Shown: one piece after another, positions 1-6,470 of the stretch
Numbering within the stretch: the first letter of the stretch is position 1
How the letters are laid out: every line of letters begins with the position of its first letter
DNA from: Planctomycetota bacterium
GTDB lineage: Bacteria > Planctomycetota > Planctomycetia > Pirellulales > Pirellulaceae
Assembly (NCBI GenBank): GCA_023417165.1
Contig: JAEZGD010000729.1
Location: 1 to 6,806, forward strand
Length of the DNA stretch: 6,806 nucleotides
Reading direction: 5' to 3'
Translations under genes and position numbers: made by a program
Notes under the pieces: model-generated
Databases searched by the model: none
The model's input: the letters and a program-made list of their open reading frames with translations, nothing else
What the model was told of the DNA's origin: nothing

Positions 1-1133
1 GCACGCAGCGCCCCCGCCAGGTGACGGACGCCCTGGCGCATGTCGACCAGCACGCTTACGCGAATGTCCACCGCAGCGCCCACTACCTGGCGATTCAGGC
101 GCTCGATCTGTTCGAGACCAGCCGAGATACAGTCAAGCGTTTTATTAATGCGCGGTCGCGGAACGAAATCATCTTCACCAGCGGCACCACCGCCGGCGTG
201 AACACGGTCGCCCGCGCGTGGGGAGACGCCAACGTCGGGCCGGGCGACGAAATCGTGCTCACAATCATGGAGCACCATTCGAACATTGTCCCTTGGCAAC
301 AACTGGCCGAGCGGACGGGCTGCACATTGAAGTTCGCGCCCATCAGCGACGATGGTGAATTGCTGCTCGACGAGTTTCGCGCGCTGCTATCCGAGCGCAC
401 GAAGCTCGTTGCCGTGGCCTCAGTTTCGAACGTCTTGGGAACAATCAATCCGATTGTTGAACTCGGCAAGTTAGCGCACTCAGCCGGCGCGTTGTTCTTT
501 GTTGACGCCGCGCAAAGCGTGCCCCACATGATCACCGATGTGCAAGCGTGGGACGCCGACTTTTTGGTCTTCAGCGGACATAAGATGCTGGGGCCTTCCG
601 GCATTGGCATTCTGTACGGCAAAGAAGCGCTGTTGGAAGCGATGCCGCCATTCATGGGTGGCGGCAGCATGATTAACACTGTCGATATCGCGGGCTTCAC
701 GCCGGCGATGCTGCCTGCGAAGTTCGAAGCCGGCACGCCGCCAATTGCTCCCGCGATTGCGCTGACCGCTGCCATTGAATACCTGGAAAAGGTTGGCCTG
801 AGTCGCATTCACGCGCATGAACTGGCGTTGACGGAGTATGCCCACGAACTTGTCCGAGAACTGCCCGAAGTCCGCATTCTGGGTCCAGAACCGGCGAAGA
901 AAGGAGGCATTCTCAGCTTCCATGTTGCAGGCGTCGCGCCGATGGATATTGCCGAGATTGTCGATCAGCAAGGGATCGCTATCCGCGCGGGGCATCATTG
1001 CGCCATGCCTTTGCACGATCGCCTCGGCATTGCCGCTAGCGCCCGCGCTAGCTTTTATTTGTACAACACGCGGTCGGAAGTCGAGGCCTTTGCATCGGCT
1101 CTGCGTGAAGCACTGAAGCTGCTCCGCAGGTAA
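1..1133 (+). CDS. sufS: Cysteine desulfurase, SufS/CsdA class II, 5'-partial
   Basis: PLP-dependent enzyme that removes sulfur from L-cysteine as a persulfide for cytosolic Fe-S cluster assembly. The frame is open to the left edge; reading from base 3 it begins TQRPRQVTDAL, which matches the segment just after the N-terminal strand of SufS proteins. The real start therefore lies outside, with roughly 30 residues missing, and the GTG at 21 is internal. Counting from that GTG, visible family motifs are SGTTAGVN (PLP phosphate binding), EHHSNIVPW (the His that stacks on PLP), DAAQSVPH, SGHKMLGPSG with the Schiff-base Lys at residue 188, FEAGTPP, and AIRAGHHCAMPL with the catalytic Cys at residue 327. 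The RxGHHCA context is the class II (SufS) type, not the longer IscS loop. All key residues are intact. CsdA is the main alternative name. No SufE or SufU partner is visible. The next gene starts 8 bases downstream. Confidence 0.95.
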   Translation, partial: TQRPRQVTDALAHVDQHAYANVHRSAHYLAIQALDLFETSRDTVKRFINARSRNEIIFTSGTTAGVNTVARAWGDANVGPGDEIVLTIMEHHSNIVPWQQLAERTGCTLKFAPISDDGELLLDEFRALLSERTKLVAVASVSNVLGTINPIVELGKLAHSAGALFFVDAAQSVPHMITDVQAWDADFLVFSGHKMLGPSGIGILYGKEALLEAMPPFMGGGSMINTVDIAGFTPAMLPAKFEAGTPPIAPAIALTAAIEYLEKVGLSRIHAHELALTEYAHELVRELPEVRILGPEPAKKGGILSFHVAGVAPMDIAEIVDQQGIAIRAGHHCAMPLHDRLGIAASARASFYLYNTRSEVEAFASALREALKLLRR

Positions 1134-1141
1134 TTGCCGCT

Positions 1142-1840
1142 ATGACGCCGGATAGTTTTGAAATCCTTTACGAAGAAGGCCCGGTGTTGACCGTGCTGAA
1201 GCCTGCCGGCGTACTTACGCAAGCGCCGCCAGGAATCGATAGCCTCGAGACGCGTGTCAAGCGCTTTCTGAAAGCGCGCGAAAACAAGCCTGGCAACGTT
1301 TATCTGGCGATTATTCATCGGCTCGATCGGCCGGTCTCAGGCGCGATTGTGTTTTGCAAGCATGTGCGTGCGGCGCGCAAACTGTCTGAGCAGTTCGAAG
1401 ATCGCATGGTTCGCAAGACCTATTGGGCGCTCGTCGAAGGACAAGTCGCTTCCGAGCGTGGCACCTGGACGGATTATCTGCGCAAAGTGCCCGGCGAAGC
1501 GCGGAGCGAGATTGTTGACCGCACGCATCCTGAAGGTCAATTGGCCATTCTGCACTATCAAGTAAAAACGCACACTGCGAACGGGACGTGGCTGGAGATT
1601 GAATTAGAAACAGGCCGCACGCATCAGATTCGTCTGCAATGCTCGGCACATGGCCATCCCGTCCAAGGCGATGCTTTGTACGGTGCGCAGTTGCCTTTCG
1701 GTCCAGAAACGCCTGACGAGCGCGCCCGCGTTATTGCACTGCACGCCAGGCTGCTGGCTTTTCGTCATCCGATGACGCAGACGACGGTAGAGATTGTGGC
1801 GCCGCTGCCGCCATGGTGGGGCGCAGGCTTCGAGAGTTAA
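1142..1840 (+). CDS. RluA-family RNA pseudouridine synthase
   Basis: A 232-residue enzyme predicted to isomerise uridine to pseudouridine in rRNA or tRNA. The catalytic motif HRLDRPVSGAIVF lies at residues 59-71, with the nucleophilic Asp at 62. The family's C-terminal motif GRTHQIRLQCSAHGHP is at 158-173, followed by GDALYG. The opening segment, with LKPAGVLTQAPP at 19-30, is the usual first strand of the catalytic domain. There is no N-terminal S4 RNA-binding domain, so it is the compact form seen in RluA and TruC rather than RluC/RluD. HRLDRP resembles TruC and RluA, but Val replaces the usual Thr in the HRLDxxTSG consensus. The substrate site cannot be told from sequence. The ATG follows the sufS stop by 8 bases, which suggests co-transcription; no strong Shine-Dalgarno is visible. 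It ends 22 bases before the stop of the convergent VWA gene. Confidence 0.93.
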   Translation: MTPDSFEILYEEGPVLTVLKPAGVLTQAPPGIDSLETRVKRFLKARENKPGNVYLAIIHRLDRPVSGAIVFCKHVRAARKLSEQFEDRMVRKTYWALVEGQVASERGTWTDYLRKVPGEARSEIVDRTHPEGQLAILHYQVKTHTANGTWLEIELETGRTHQIRLQCSAHGHPVQGDALYGAQLPFGPETPDERARVIALHARLLAFRHPMTQTTVEIVAPLPPWWGAGFES

Positions 1841-1862
1841 GCCGCGGCGTCACCCAGGCGTT

Positions 1863-3062
1863 TTATTCGCGCAGCCCAAAGAAGCTGACCGCCTTGGAAC
1901 GATGCTGCGAACCGAAGACTTGGACGATCAACTCTTCCATGAGTTGGCGCGTATCACCCATCGCCAACGACACACCACCGCCAGCGCGGCTGATCTGCGA
2001 GAACTCGGACATCGGCGTATTCGCCTGGACGGTGATCGTCGAGACGATGCCGTTATGGTAGCGATGAAAGTTGTCGACCCCGCGAATGCAAACCGGCACC
2101 TTGTCGGCGTGCGGCGGCGCATCGCCAAAGACTACAATCACCTTGCGGGCGTTCTTGCGAAAGCTGTTTTCGCTGATCGCCCATTGCAAGCCAGCCTCGA
2201 CCGCTTCCGGTACATCGCCACCACCGCCAGCCGTCGTCAAATCCAAGAAGGCAGTCAAGCGATCAAGGTCGCGAGTCAGTCGCACGCCTTTCACCAGGTA
2301 TTCGTCACCATAGTCGCGATAGGCGCATAGGCTGATACGCGCCGAAGGAATCTTGCGCAGCAAGTTCGATCCGATCTGCGAGATGCGCGCTTTAACTGCG
2401 GCAATCTCGTTTCCCATGCTGCCTGTGGCATCGAAGACGATGACAATATCCAAGCCATGATCGACCGCATAGTCGACCATGCCTTCAAACGACCCATCGG
2501 CCTGACCGTTGTTTCCGTCGCCAGTCCCGCTACCGCCGCCCTGTCCATCGCCGCTTGAACCGCCGCCCCCCGCCAGTTCGCCGTCCCCGCCTAGCTCAGA
2601 GGCTAGCTTGGCCAAGTCGGCAGCGGTGGTCACTTCTAGATTCTCGAATTCAGGTAATGTCGCCACCTCTTCCATAGCTTCGGTCTCGATGGCACCAGCC
2701 GGCGCTGATGGCGCGGATAGCTCGAACGCTTCGAGTTCAGGGCCGCCACCTCCAGCATCGGGAAGCCCCCAGGCAATCGTAATCGGCTTCGAATCGACGG
2801 GCTGGCGCACCATCCATAACGCCAGCACAATTAAGCAAAAGACATGTATCGCCAAGCTGGCGAAGAAGGCCAGCGAGGGAGCCAAGTGGTTGAACAGTCC
2901 CTTCGTCCAGTGACGCGAGGAACTTGGGGGTGCGGTTTGGACGGGTGGCGGCTCTGGTTCGGCCACGAGCGAACGGGGCGCTTCGTCATTGTGCCGGCGA
3001 AATGCCCCCGCTAGTGGCAGCGGTGGCGCGACAACCATCTCCGGCTGGCGCGACAATGGCAT
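1863..3062 (-). CDS. Membrane-anchored VWA-domain protein with TonB-like N-terminal anchor
   Basis: A 399-residue protein. Residues 1-55 are Pro-rich and probably cytoplasmic. One transmembrane segment spans about 60-85 and contains SLAIH (Ser69, His73), the same Ser-x3-His spacing as the TonB anchor. A low-complexity acidic region follows, then a Gly/Ser/Asp-rich linker at about 158-191, and a VWA domain from about 204 to 385. The metal-ion site is present: DATGSMG at 211-217 (Asp211, Thr213, Ser215), TTAGGGGDVPEA at 276-287 supplying the later Thr and Asp, and VVFGDAPPH at 310-318. DxTGSM and GDAPPH resemble the VwkA-like VWA subgroup, as recalled. The domain is most likely periplasmic and binds protein partners; the partner is unknown. 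The ATG is supported by a strong Shine-Dalgarno (separate entry). The gene converges on the pseudouridine synthase gene with no recognisable terminator in the 22-base gap. VWA assignment is firm; biological role is not known. Confidence 0.9.
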   Translation of the reverse strand: MPLSRQPEMVVAPPLPLAGAFRRHNDEAPRSLVAEPEPPPVQTAPPSSSRHWTKGLFNHLAPSLAFFASLAIHVFCLIVLALWMVRQPVDSKPITIAWGLPDAGGGGPELEAFELSAPSAPAGAIETEAMEEVATLPEFENLEVTTAADLAKLASELGGDGELAGGGGSSGDGQGGGSGTGDGNNGQADGSFEGMVDYAVDHGLDIVIVFDATGSMGNEIAAVKARISQIGSNLLRKIPSARISLCAYRDYGDEYLVKGVRLTRDLDRLTAFLDLTTAGGGGDVPEAVEAGLQWAISENSFRKNARKVIVVFGDAPPHADKVPVCIRGVDNFHRYHNGIVSTITVQANTPMSEFSQISRAGGGVSLAMGDTRQLMEELIVQVFGSQHRSKAVSFFGLRE

Positions 3063-3070
3063 AGCGAATT

Positions 3071-3076
3071 CCTCCC
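3071..3076 (-). promoter_or_regulatory. Shine-Dalgarno site of the VWA gene
   Basis: Read on the minus strand this is GGGAGG, followed by an A/T-containing spacer and the ATG at 3062. GGAGG sits 8 bases from the start codon. It is near-perfect in sequence and spacing and fixes the start of the VWA protein. Confidence 0.8.
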
Positions 3077-3101
3077 AGCCTAGCTTCCCCCGTACTCCCT
3101 A

Positions 3102-3107
3102 GTTATA
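3102..3107 (-). promoter_or_regulatory. Possible -10 box upstream of the VWA gene
   Basis: The minus strand reads TATAAC about 40 bases before the VWA start, in a locally A/T-rich patch between this gene and the small upstream gene. The hexamer 17 bases further upstream is a poor -35 match, so this is only a weak candidate for an independent VWA promoter. Confidence 0.25.
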
Positions 3108-3163
3108 AGATATGCACCGAGAAAACCCCACCTCTTGGCGGATAAATGAGCAAAAATCGCGCG

Positions 3164-3382
3164 TCAGGCCGATCGGCGACCAATGCCTGGTTCTTCAACG
3201 ATCAACGTAAGAATATGACGTACACGCCGTTCCACAGCATCTAGCTCGCTCGGCAACCATTCCGGATCTGCGCGCAGCGACTCCAAAAACTCCACCATAC
3301 AGGCGATGGGCAGCTTTGCGCTATAACAGCGGTCGAGGCAAGCATGGATTGCCTCGTTGATTTTGATATTGTCAGTCGACAT
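3164..3382 (-). CDS. Small hypothetical protein, 72 aa
   Basis: Not recognised. The reading frame encodes a soluble, probably all-helical protein of 72 residues from the ATG at 3382, beginning MSTDNIKINEAIHACLDRCY. An in-frame GTG at 3415 would add 11 residues. The ATG is preferred because MSTDNIKINE is a typical polar N-terminus; neither start has a clear Shine-Dalgarno. The composition looks like real protein: amphipathic helix patterns, an acidic turn (ADPEWLPSELD) in mid-protein and a second helix VERRVRHILTLIV. There are three cysteines at 15, 19 and 28, with no known metal-site spacing. It lies on the same strand as the esterase (108 bases upstream) and the VWA gene (101 bases downstream), and could be read with either. 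The overlapping frame on the same strand (3241-3468) has a much less protein-like composition. No function is proposed. Confidence 0.55.
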   Translation of the reverse strand: MSTDNIKINEAIHACLDRCYSAKLPIACMVEFLESLRADPEWLPSELDAVERRVRHILTLIVEEPGIGRRSA

Positions 3383-3490
3383 GGTTCCGATCCGCAATAG
3401 CGAGTTCCAGTCCACCCCACTGCAAGGCGTGTGCCGTTTTTCAAACGAGCGAGAGAATTCGGATGCACCCTTTGCGGCGCATTTCAGTTC

Positions 3491-4363
3491 CTAGTTCGTA
3501 CGCCACAACCAACGCAAAGAATCCGGCAAAACGGCTCCGCCATGCTTGCCGTTATGACCGCCTTCGCCACCGATGAACTGGTAGTCGTACTTCTTGAACT
3601 TCAGCGCCGACTCCATCTGCAAGTTGGATAGCCACCAGTTGCCGTGCTCGTTGTCGATGTCCTCTTTGCCGTCTTGTAAGAAAACCCGCAGCGGTTTATT
3701 CGGGGTTTTGCGGATCAGCGCAGGATAGACATGTCCGCCGCGGATATTCGTGAAGCTGCCGACATGGCTGAGTACCTTGCGAAATGCGTCTGGACGCTCC
3801 CAAGCCACGGTGAAGGCGCAGATGCCGCCGGAAGAGATGCCGCAGATCGCACGCTGCTCGGCATCGTCGGTGAGACGATACGATTTGCCGACCAGTGGCA
3901 ACACTTCGTCGATAAGGAAGCGCGCGTACTGATCACTGAGCGTATCGTATTCGAAGCTGCGATTATTGGCTTTCCAGGGACTGTCCGGCACTTTATCGCC
4001 CTTGTGCCCTGGATTGATAAAGATGGCAATCAGCGGCGGCAGTTCTTTCTTGTGGATCAGATTATCGAGCACCACTGGAACGCGAAACTCGCCAGTCTCG
4101 TTGACATAGGCATGACCATCTTGAAAGACCATGACCGGCGCCGGAGTCTTCTCGTCGTACTGCGCGGGGACATAGATGTAGATGTCACGCGTTGTGCCGG
4201 CGAAGATCTCGCTGGTAATCGTTTGTTTGATCACTTGGCCTTTCGGCACTCCTTCGCGCCGCTGCGAATCCTCGCCTAGCTTGTAGGCACTGTCGTCAGC
4301 CATCGCGACGGTAGATAGCAGGAGAAGCCCCAGCAAAGAAACGAACAGACGCATGGTTTTCAT
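3491..4363 (-). CDS. Secreted esterase, Fes/esterase D-like alpha/beta hydrolase
   Basis: A 290-residue serine esterase of the enterochelin-esterase-like superfamily (COG2382 type), predicted to be exported. From the ATG at 4363 the N-terminus is MKTMRLFVSLLGLLLLSTV, with a likely signal-peptidase cut after AMA at 21-23. The frame runs upstream to 4543, but that extension is not protein-like and would bury the signal peptide. No clear Shine-Dalgarno is present; Met4 is an alternative start. Family features: RDIYIYVPAQYD at 59-70, MVFQDGHAY at 78-86, the nucleophile elbow GISSGG with Ser177, and FLQDGKEDIDN at 228-238, supplying the acid (Asp231 or Asp235). GGEGGHNGKHGG at 265-276 supplies the catalytic His, most likely His270. 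The C-terminal LRWLW is typical of these esterases. Substrate is unknown: carbohydrate esters such as acetyl or feruloyl groups are as plausible as siderophores, and no siderophore gene is nearby. It is divergent from the cytochrome fusion gene. Confidence 0.88.
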   Translation of the reverse strand: MKTMRLFVSLLGLLLLSTVAMADDSAYKLGEDSQRREGVPKGQVIKQTITSEIFAGTTRDIYIYVPAQYDEKTPAPVMVFQDGHAYVNETGEFRVPVVLDNLIHKKELPPLIAIFINPGHKGDKVPDSPWKANNRSFEYDTLSDQYARFLIDEVLPLVGKSYRLTDDAEQRAICGISSGGICAFTVAWERPDAFRKVLSHVGSFTNIRGGHVYPALIRKTPNKPLRVFLQDGKEDIDNEHGNWWLSNLQMESALKFKKYDYQFIGGEGGHNGKHGGAVLPDSLRWLWRTN

Positions 4364-4413
4364 CGCATGAAGGGAAAGGTGGGAAGACGCCGATCGGCCA
4401 CGCAGGAAGGAGT

Positions 4414-4444
4414 AGTATAACTCGGCCAGCCGGCAGCATTTCAA
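4414..4444 (-). promoter_or_regulatory. Candidate sigma70-type promoter of the esterase gene
   Basis: On the minus strand TTGAAA (4444-4439) and TATACT (4419-4414) are separated by 19 bases. Each hexamer matches the consensus at five of six positions, but the spacer is longer than the ideal 17. The -10 box lies 50 bases before the esterase ATG at 4363. A 10-base palindrome GCCGATCGGC (4389-4398) falls in the presumed leader and could be an operator or chance. Confidence 0.45.
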
Positions 4445-4502
4445 GACGCCGGCTGGTTCGTCGGCCAGGGCGAAATCGGTCTGCCTGGGCGAGCGGAAAC
4501 CG

Positions 4503-4531
4503 TAGAAAACCAGCACCGTGTGTGGTATCCT
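4503..4531 (+). promoter_or_regulatory. Weak candidate promoter of the cytochrome fusion gene
   Basis: TAGAAA (4503-4508) and TATCCT (4526-4531) are 17 bases apart, each matching the sigma70 hexamers at four of six positions. This would give a leader of roughly 85 bases before the ATG at 4625. It faces away from the esterase promoter in the same divergent region. The call rests on modest matches only. Confidence 0.25.
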
Positions 4532-4613
4532 GAAGGCCCCCAAGATCGCTCGTCTACCCCCAAGGCGTCGCGGTTCCTGCTTCGCTTCTGCTATTTGCCA
4601 GCGTTCGCCTCAC

Positions 4614-4619
4614 GGAGGG
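4614..4619 (+). promoter_or_regulatory. Shine-Dalgarno site of the cytochrome fusion gene
   Basis: GGAGGG lies 5 bases before the ATG at 4625. It decides the start: the frame stays open back to 4520, but the ATG at 4625 alone has this site and is immediately followed by a signal peptide. Confidence 0.8.
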
Positions 4620-4624
4620 CATTC

Positions 4625-6367
4625 ATGCGGTCCCGCGCTCTTGTCACCGCTGCCATTGGACTGGGAATGATGCTGCTTGGTGGCGTCGCCCCGGCGGTCG
4701 AATTGGCCTCGCACCTCCGTCGCCCGACGGCAGCAGCGTTGAGCGCCGACGAGAAGTACTTGTACGTGGCTAATGAACGTAGCGGCACGTTCTCAGTCGT
4801 CGATACCGCGCGTAACGCGACCATTGCCGAACATGCTGTGGGCCGGCGTTTGGTCGATCTTGTCGCGCTGCCGCAGCATAAACTTTCGCTGGCTATCGAT
4901 GCTGGTACGGGGCAGTTACTGCGATTGCAGCTGAACGGCACAGAAGTCCACGTTGCCCAGCGCCTCGACGTCGATCGCACCGCGGTGCGCATCGTACTTG
5001 CTAGCGATGGCCGCCGTGCTTATCTCGCTGGCAAATGGTCGCGACGCATACACATTGTGGAAATCGCCGCAGGAACGCAGGAATTGCAATTAGGATCAGC
5101 CATTGACCTGCCTATCGCGCCGCAAGAGTTACAACTGGCAAGTGACGACACGCGGCTGATCGCAGCCGACGCTTTCACAGGTCGCCTGGCGGTGCTGGAT
5201 GTTCAGGCAGCGAAGCTACTGCATGTCAGCGAGTTTCCGGCGCACAACATTCGCGGCCTGGCGCTACATGGCGACAAGTTGTTGGTCGCCCACCAGATGC
5301 TGAACGAACTGGGACACACCGTCGAAAACGATGTGCACTGGGGACTGGTCATGACCAATGACCTGCGCTGGCTGGTACTGGATACGATTCTTAATAACGG
5401 CGACAACCTGTACCGCGGCGCGCATGTGCATCCGCTCGGCGAGCCGGGGCGCGGCTCTGGCGATCCCGCCAGCGTGACGGTCGCCGCCAACGGCCGCGTG
5501 CTTGTGACGCTGGGCGGCACCGGTCAGGTCGCCATCGGCGACAGAAGCGATTTCGCGCTCACGCGTCTCAAGGTTGGGCAACGTCCGACTCGAGCAGTCA
5601 CCACGGCCGATAGTCGCACCGCCTGGGTGTTGAATACGCTTGGCGATTCCGTCTCCCGCATCGCGCTCGACACGAAGCAAGTCGAAACCGAGATTTCGCT
5701 CGGACCCACGCCGCAGCTTTCGCCTGCCGAGATCGGCGAAACGCTGTTCTACAATGCCCGACTGTCGCTCGATGGCTGGATGAGCTGCCACAGTTGCCAT
5801 TCCGATGGACATACTAACGGCCAAAAGAATGACAACTTCAGCGATAAAACCTTCGGCGCGCCGAAACGCGTCCTTTCATTAATGACGACCACCGACTCGG
5901 CTCCTTTTGGCTGGCGCGGCGCGGCGGAGACGCTGGAAGCACAGATCGAGACCTCCATTACTCAGACGATGCAAGGCAGCCCGCCCTCCAGCGACCAGGT
6001 GACGGCGCTCGCGGCCTATCTGAAGACGCTCACCCCGCCGCCCAGCATCGACGTCGCGCGCCACAGCGTTGACCGCGCGGCCGTCGATCGTGGCGAGAAG
6101 TTGTTCGGAACGCTGAATTGTGCCAGTTGCCACGCCCCGCCCAGCTATACGACGCCAAAGCTGTACGACGTGGGCCTCAAGGATGAACTGAAGCAAAACA
6201 CGTTCAACCCGCCGTCACTCTTGGGCGTCGGTCAGCGTGGGCCGTATTTCCATGACGGCCGCGCCAAGTCGCTCGACGATGTTTTTGAATTGCACGGGCA
6301 TCAGTTGCCGCGTGACCTATCCACGGACGAACTAAACGACCTCATACAGTTCCTCCGCAGCCTGTAG
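4625..6367 (+). CDS. Exported YVTN beta-propeller / di-heme cytochrome c peroxidase (MauG-like) fusion
   Basis: A 580-residue periplasmic protein. Residues 1-24 are a signal peptide (MRSRALVTAAIGLGMMLL, probable cut after APA). Residues about 30-362 form a YVTN-type beta-propeller; clear blades include ALSADEKYLYVANERSGTFS near the start and the blade at about 318-360. From about 366 a di-heme peroxidase-like module follows. Its first c-haem site is CHSCH at 388-392, in the family context LFYNARLSLDGWMSCHSCH, followed by FGWRGAAETLEAQ at 429-441, which resembles the peroxidase WDGR/LEEQ segment. The second haem site is CASCH at 499-503, followed by FNPPSLLGVGQRGPYFHDGR at 527-546 and a final FLRSL helix. 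It should perform redox chemistry in the periplasm (peroxide reduction or MauG-like oxidation), with the propeller as scaffold or partner surface. No Met follows the second haem motif, so a CcpA-type Met ligand is absent there; His557 is the candidate. Start chosen from the GGAGGG site. Substrate and electron partner are unknown. Confidence 0.92.
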   Translation: MRSRALVTAAIGLGMMLLGGVAPAVELASHLRRPTAAALSADEKYLYVANERSGTFSVVDTARNATIAEHAVGRRLVDLVALPQHKLSLAIDAGTGQLLRLQLNGTEVHVAQRLDVDRTAVRIVLASDGRRAYLAGKWSRRIHIVEIAAGTQELQLGSAIDLPIAPQELQLASDDTRLIAADAFTGRLAVLDVQAAKLLHVSEFPAHNIRGLALHGDKLLVAHQMLNELGHTVENDVHWGLVMTNDLRWLVLDTILNNGDNLYRGAHVHPLGEPGRGSGDPASVTVAANGRVLVTLGGTGQVAIGDRSDFALTRLKVGQRPTRAVTTADSRTAWVLNTLGDSVSRIALDTKQVETEISLGPTPQLSPAEIGETLFYNARLSLDGWMSCHSCHSDGHTNGQKNDNFSDKTFGAPKRVLSLMTTTDSAPFGWRGAAETLEAQIETSITQTMQGSPPSSDQVTALAAYLKTLTPPPSIDVARHSVDRAAVDRGEKLFGTLNCASCHAPPSYTTPKLYDVGLKDELKQNTFNPPSLLGVGQRGPYFHDGRAKSLDDVFELHGHQLPRDLSTDELNDLIQFLRSL

Positions 6368-6432
6368 GGCATCGGTCAGCGCAACTTTCTCCACCGCCCT
6401 GACGAGGCAGTGCCGCGTCGCACAGCATCGGC

Positions 6433-6438
6433 TATACT
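6433..6438 (+). promoter_or_regulatory. Possible -10 box of the glcD-like gene
   Basis: TATACT, in the context GGCTATACTGG, lies 32 bases before the ATG at 6471 in a 103-base intergenic gap. The hexamer 17 bases upstream (GTGCCG) is a poor -35. If used, it gives the oxidase gene its own transcript, separate from the cytochrome fusion gene. No terminator hairpin was recognised in the gap. Confidence 0.35.
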
Positions 6439-6470
6439 GGCCGTTTCCTGCTCTTGGATGCCTATCGCCT

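Noticed and set aside
95..808. Long open frame of 237 codons on the minus strand inside sufS
   Set aside because: It is fully antisense to a confident gene with intact catalytic motifs. Its translation is rich in Ser, Ala, Pro and Arg with no domain pattern, as expected for a shadow frame in GC-rich coding DNA.
1841..1862. Possible bidirectional terminator between the convergent genes
   Set aside because: There is a GCCGCGGC palindrome and a nearby TTTTATT, but no stem of useful length immediately followed by a T run on either strand.
1794..2330. Plus-strand open frame of 178 codons across the convergent junction
   Set aside because: It overlaps the end of the pseudouridine synthase gene and is antisense to the VWA domain. 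The translation has no recognisable fold and is explained by the VWA codon pattern.
2509..2913. Plus-strand frame with Pro/Ser-rich sequence
   Set aside because: This is the complement of the Gly-rich linker of the VWA protein; the Pro repeats are just GGN codons read backwards.
3426..3441. GGC-GTGT-GCC followed by GTTTTT as a rho-independent terminator
   Set aside because: The stem is only three base pairs, and on the plus strand no gene ends there.
3731..4279. Plus-strand frame of 182 codons
   Set aside because: It is antisense to the esterase, including its catalytic Ser region, and shows no domain of its own.
4364..4543. N-terminal extension of the esterase to an upstream start at 4543
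   Set aside because: The extra 60 residues would precede a clear signal peptide and overlap the extended frame of the divergent gene. The candidate promoter also lies inside this stretch.
4520..4624. N-terminal extension of the cytochrome fusion to 4520
   Set aside because: The GGAGGG site and the signal peptide both point to the ATG at 4625.
5264..5824. Minus-strand frame of 186 codons
   Set aside because: It is antisense to the propeller and first haem region of the cytochrome fusion and has no protein-like pattern.
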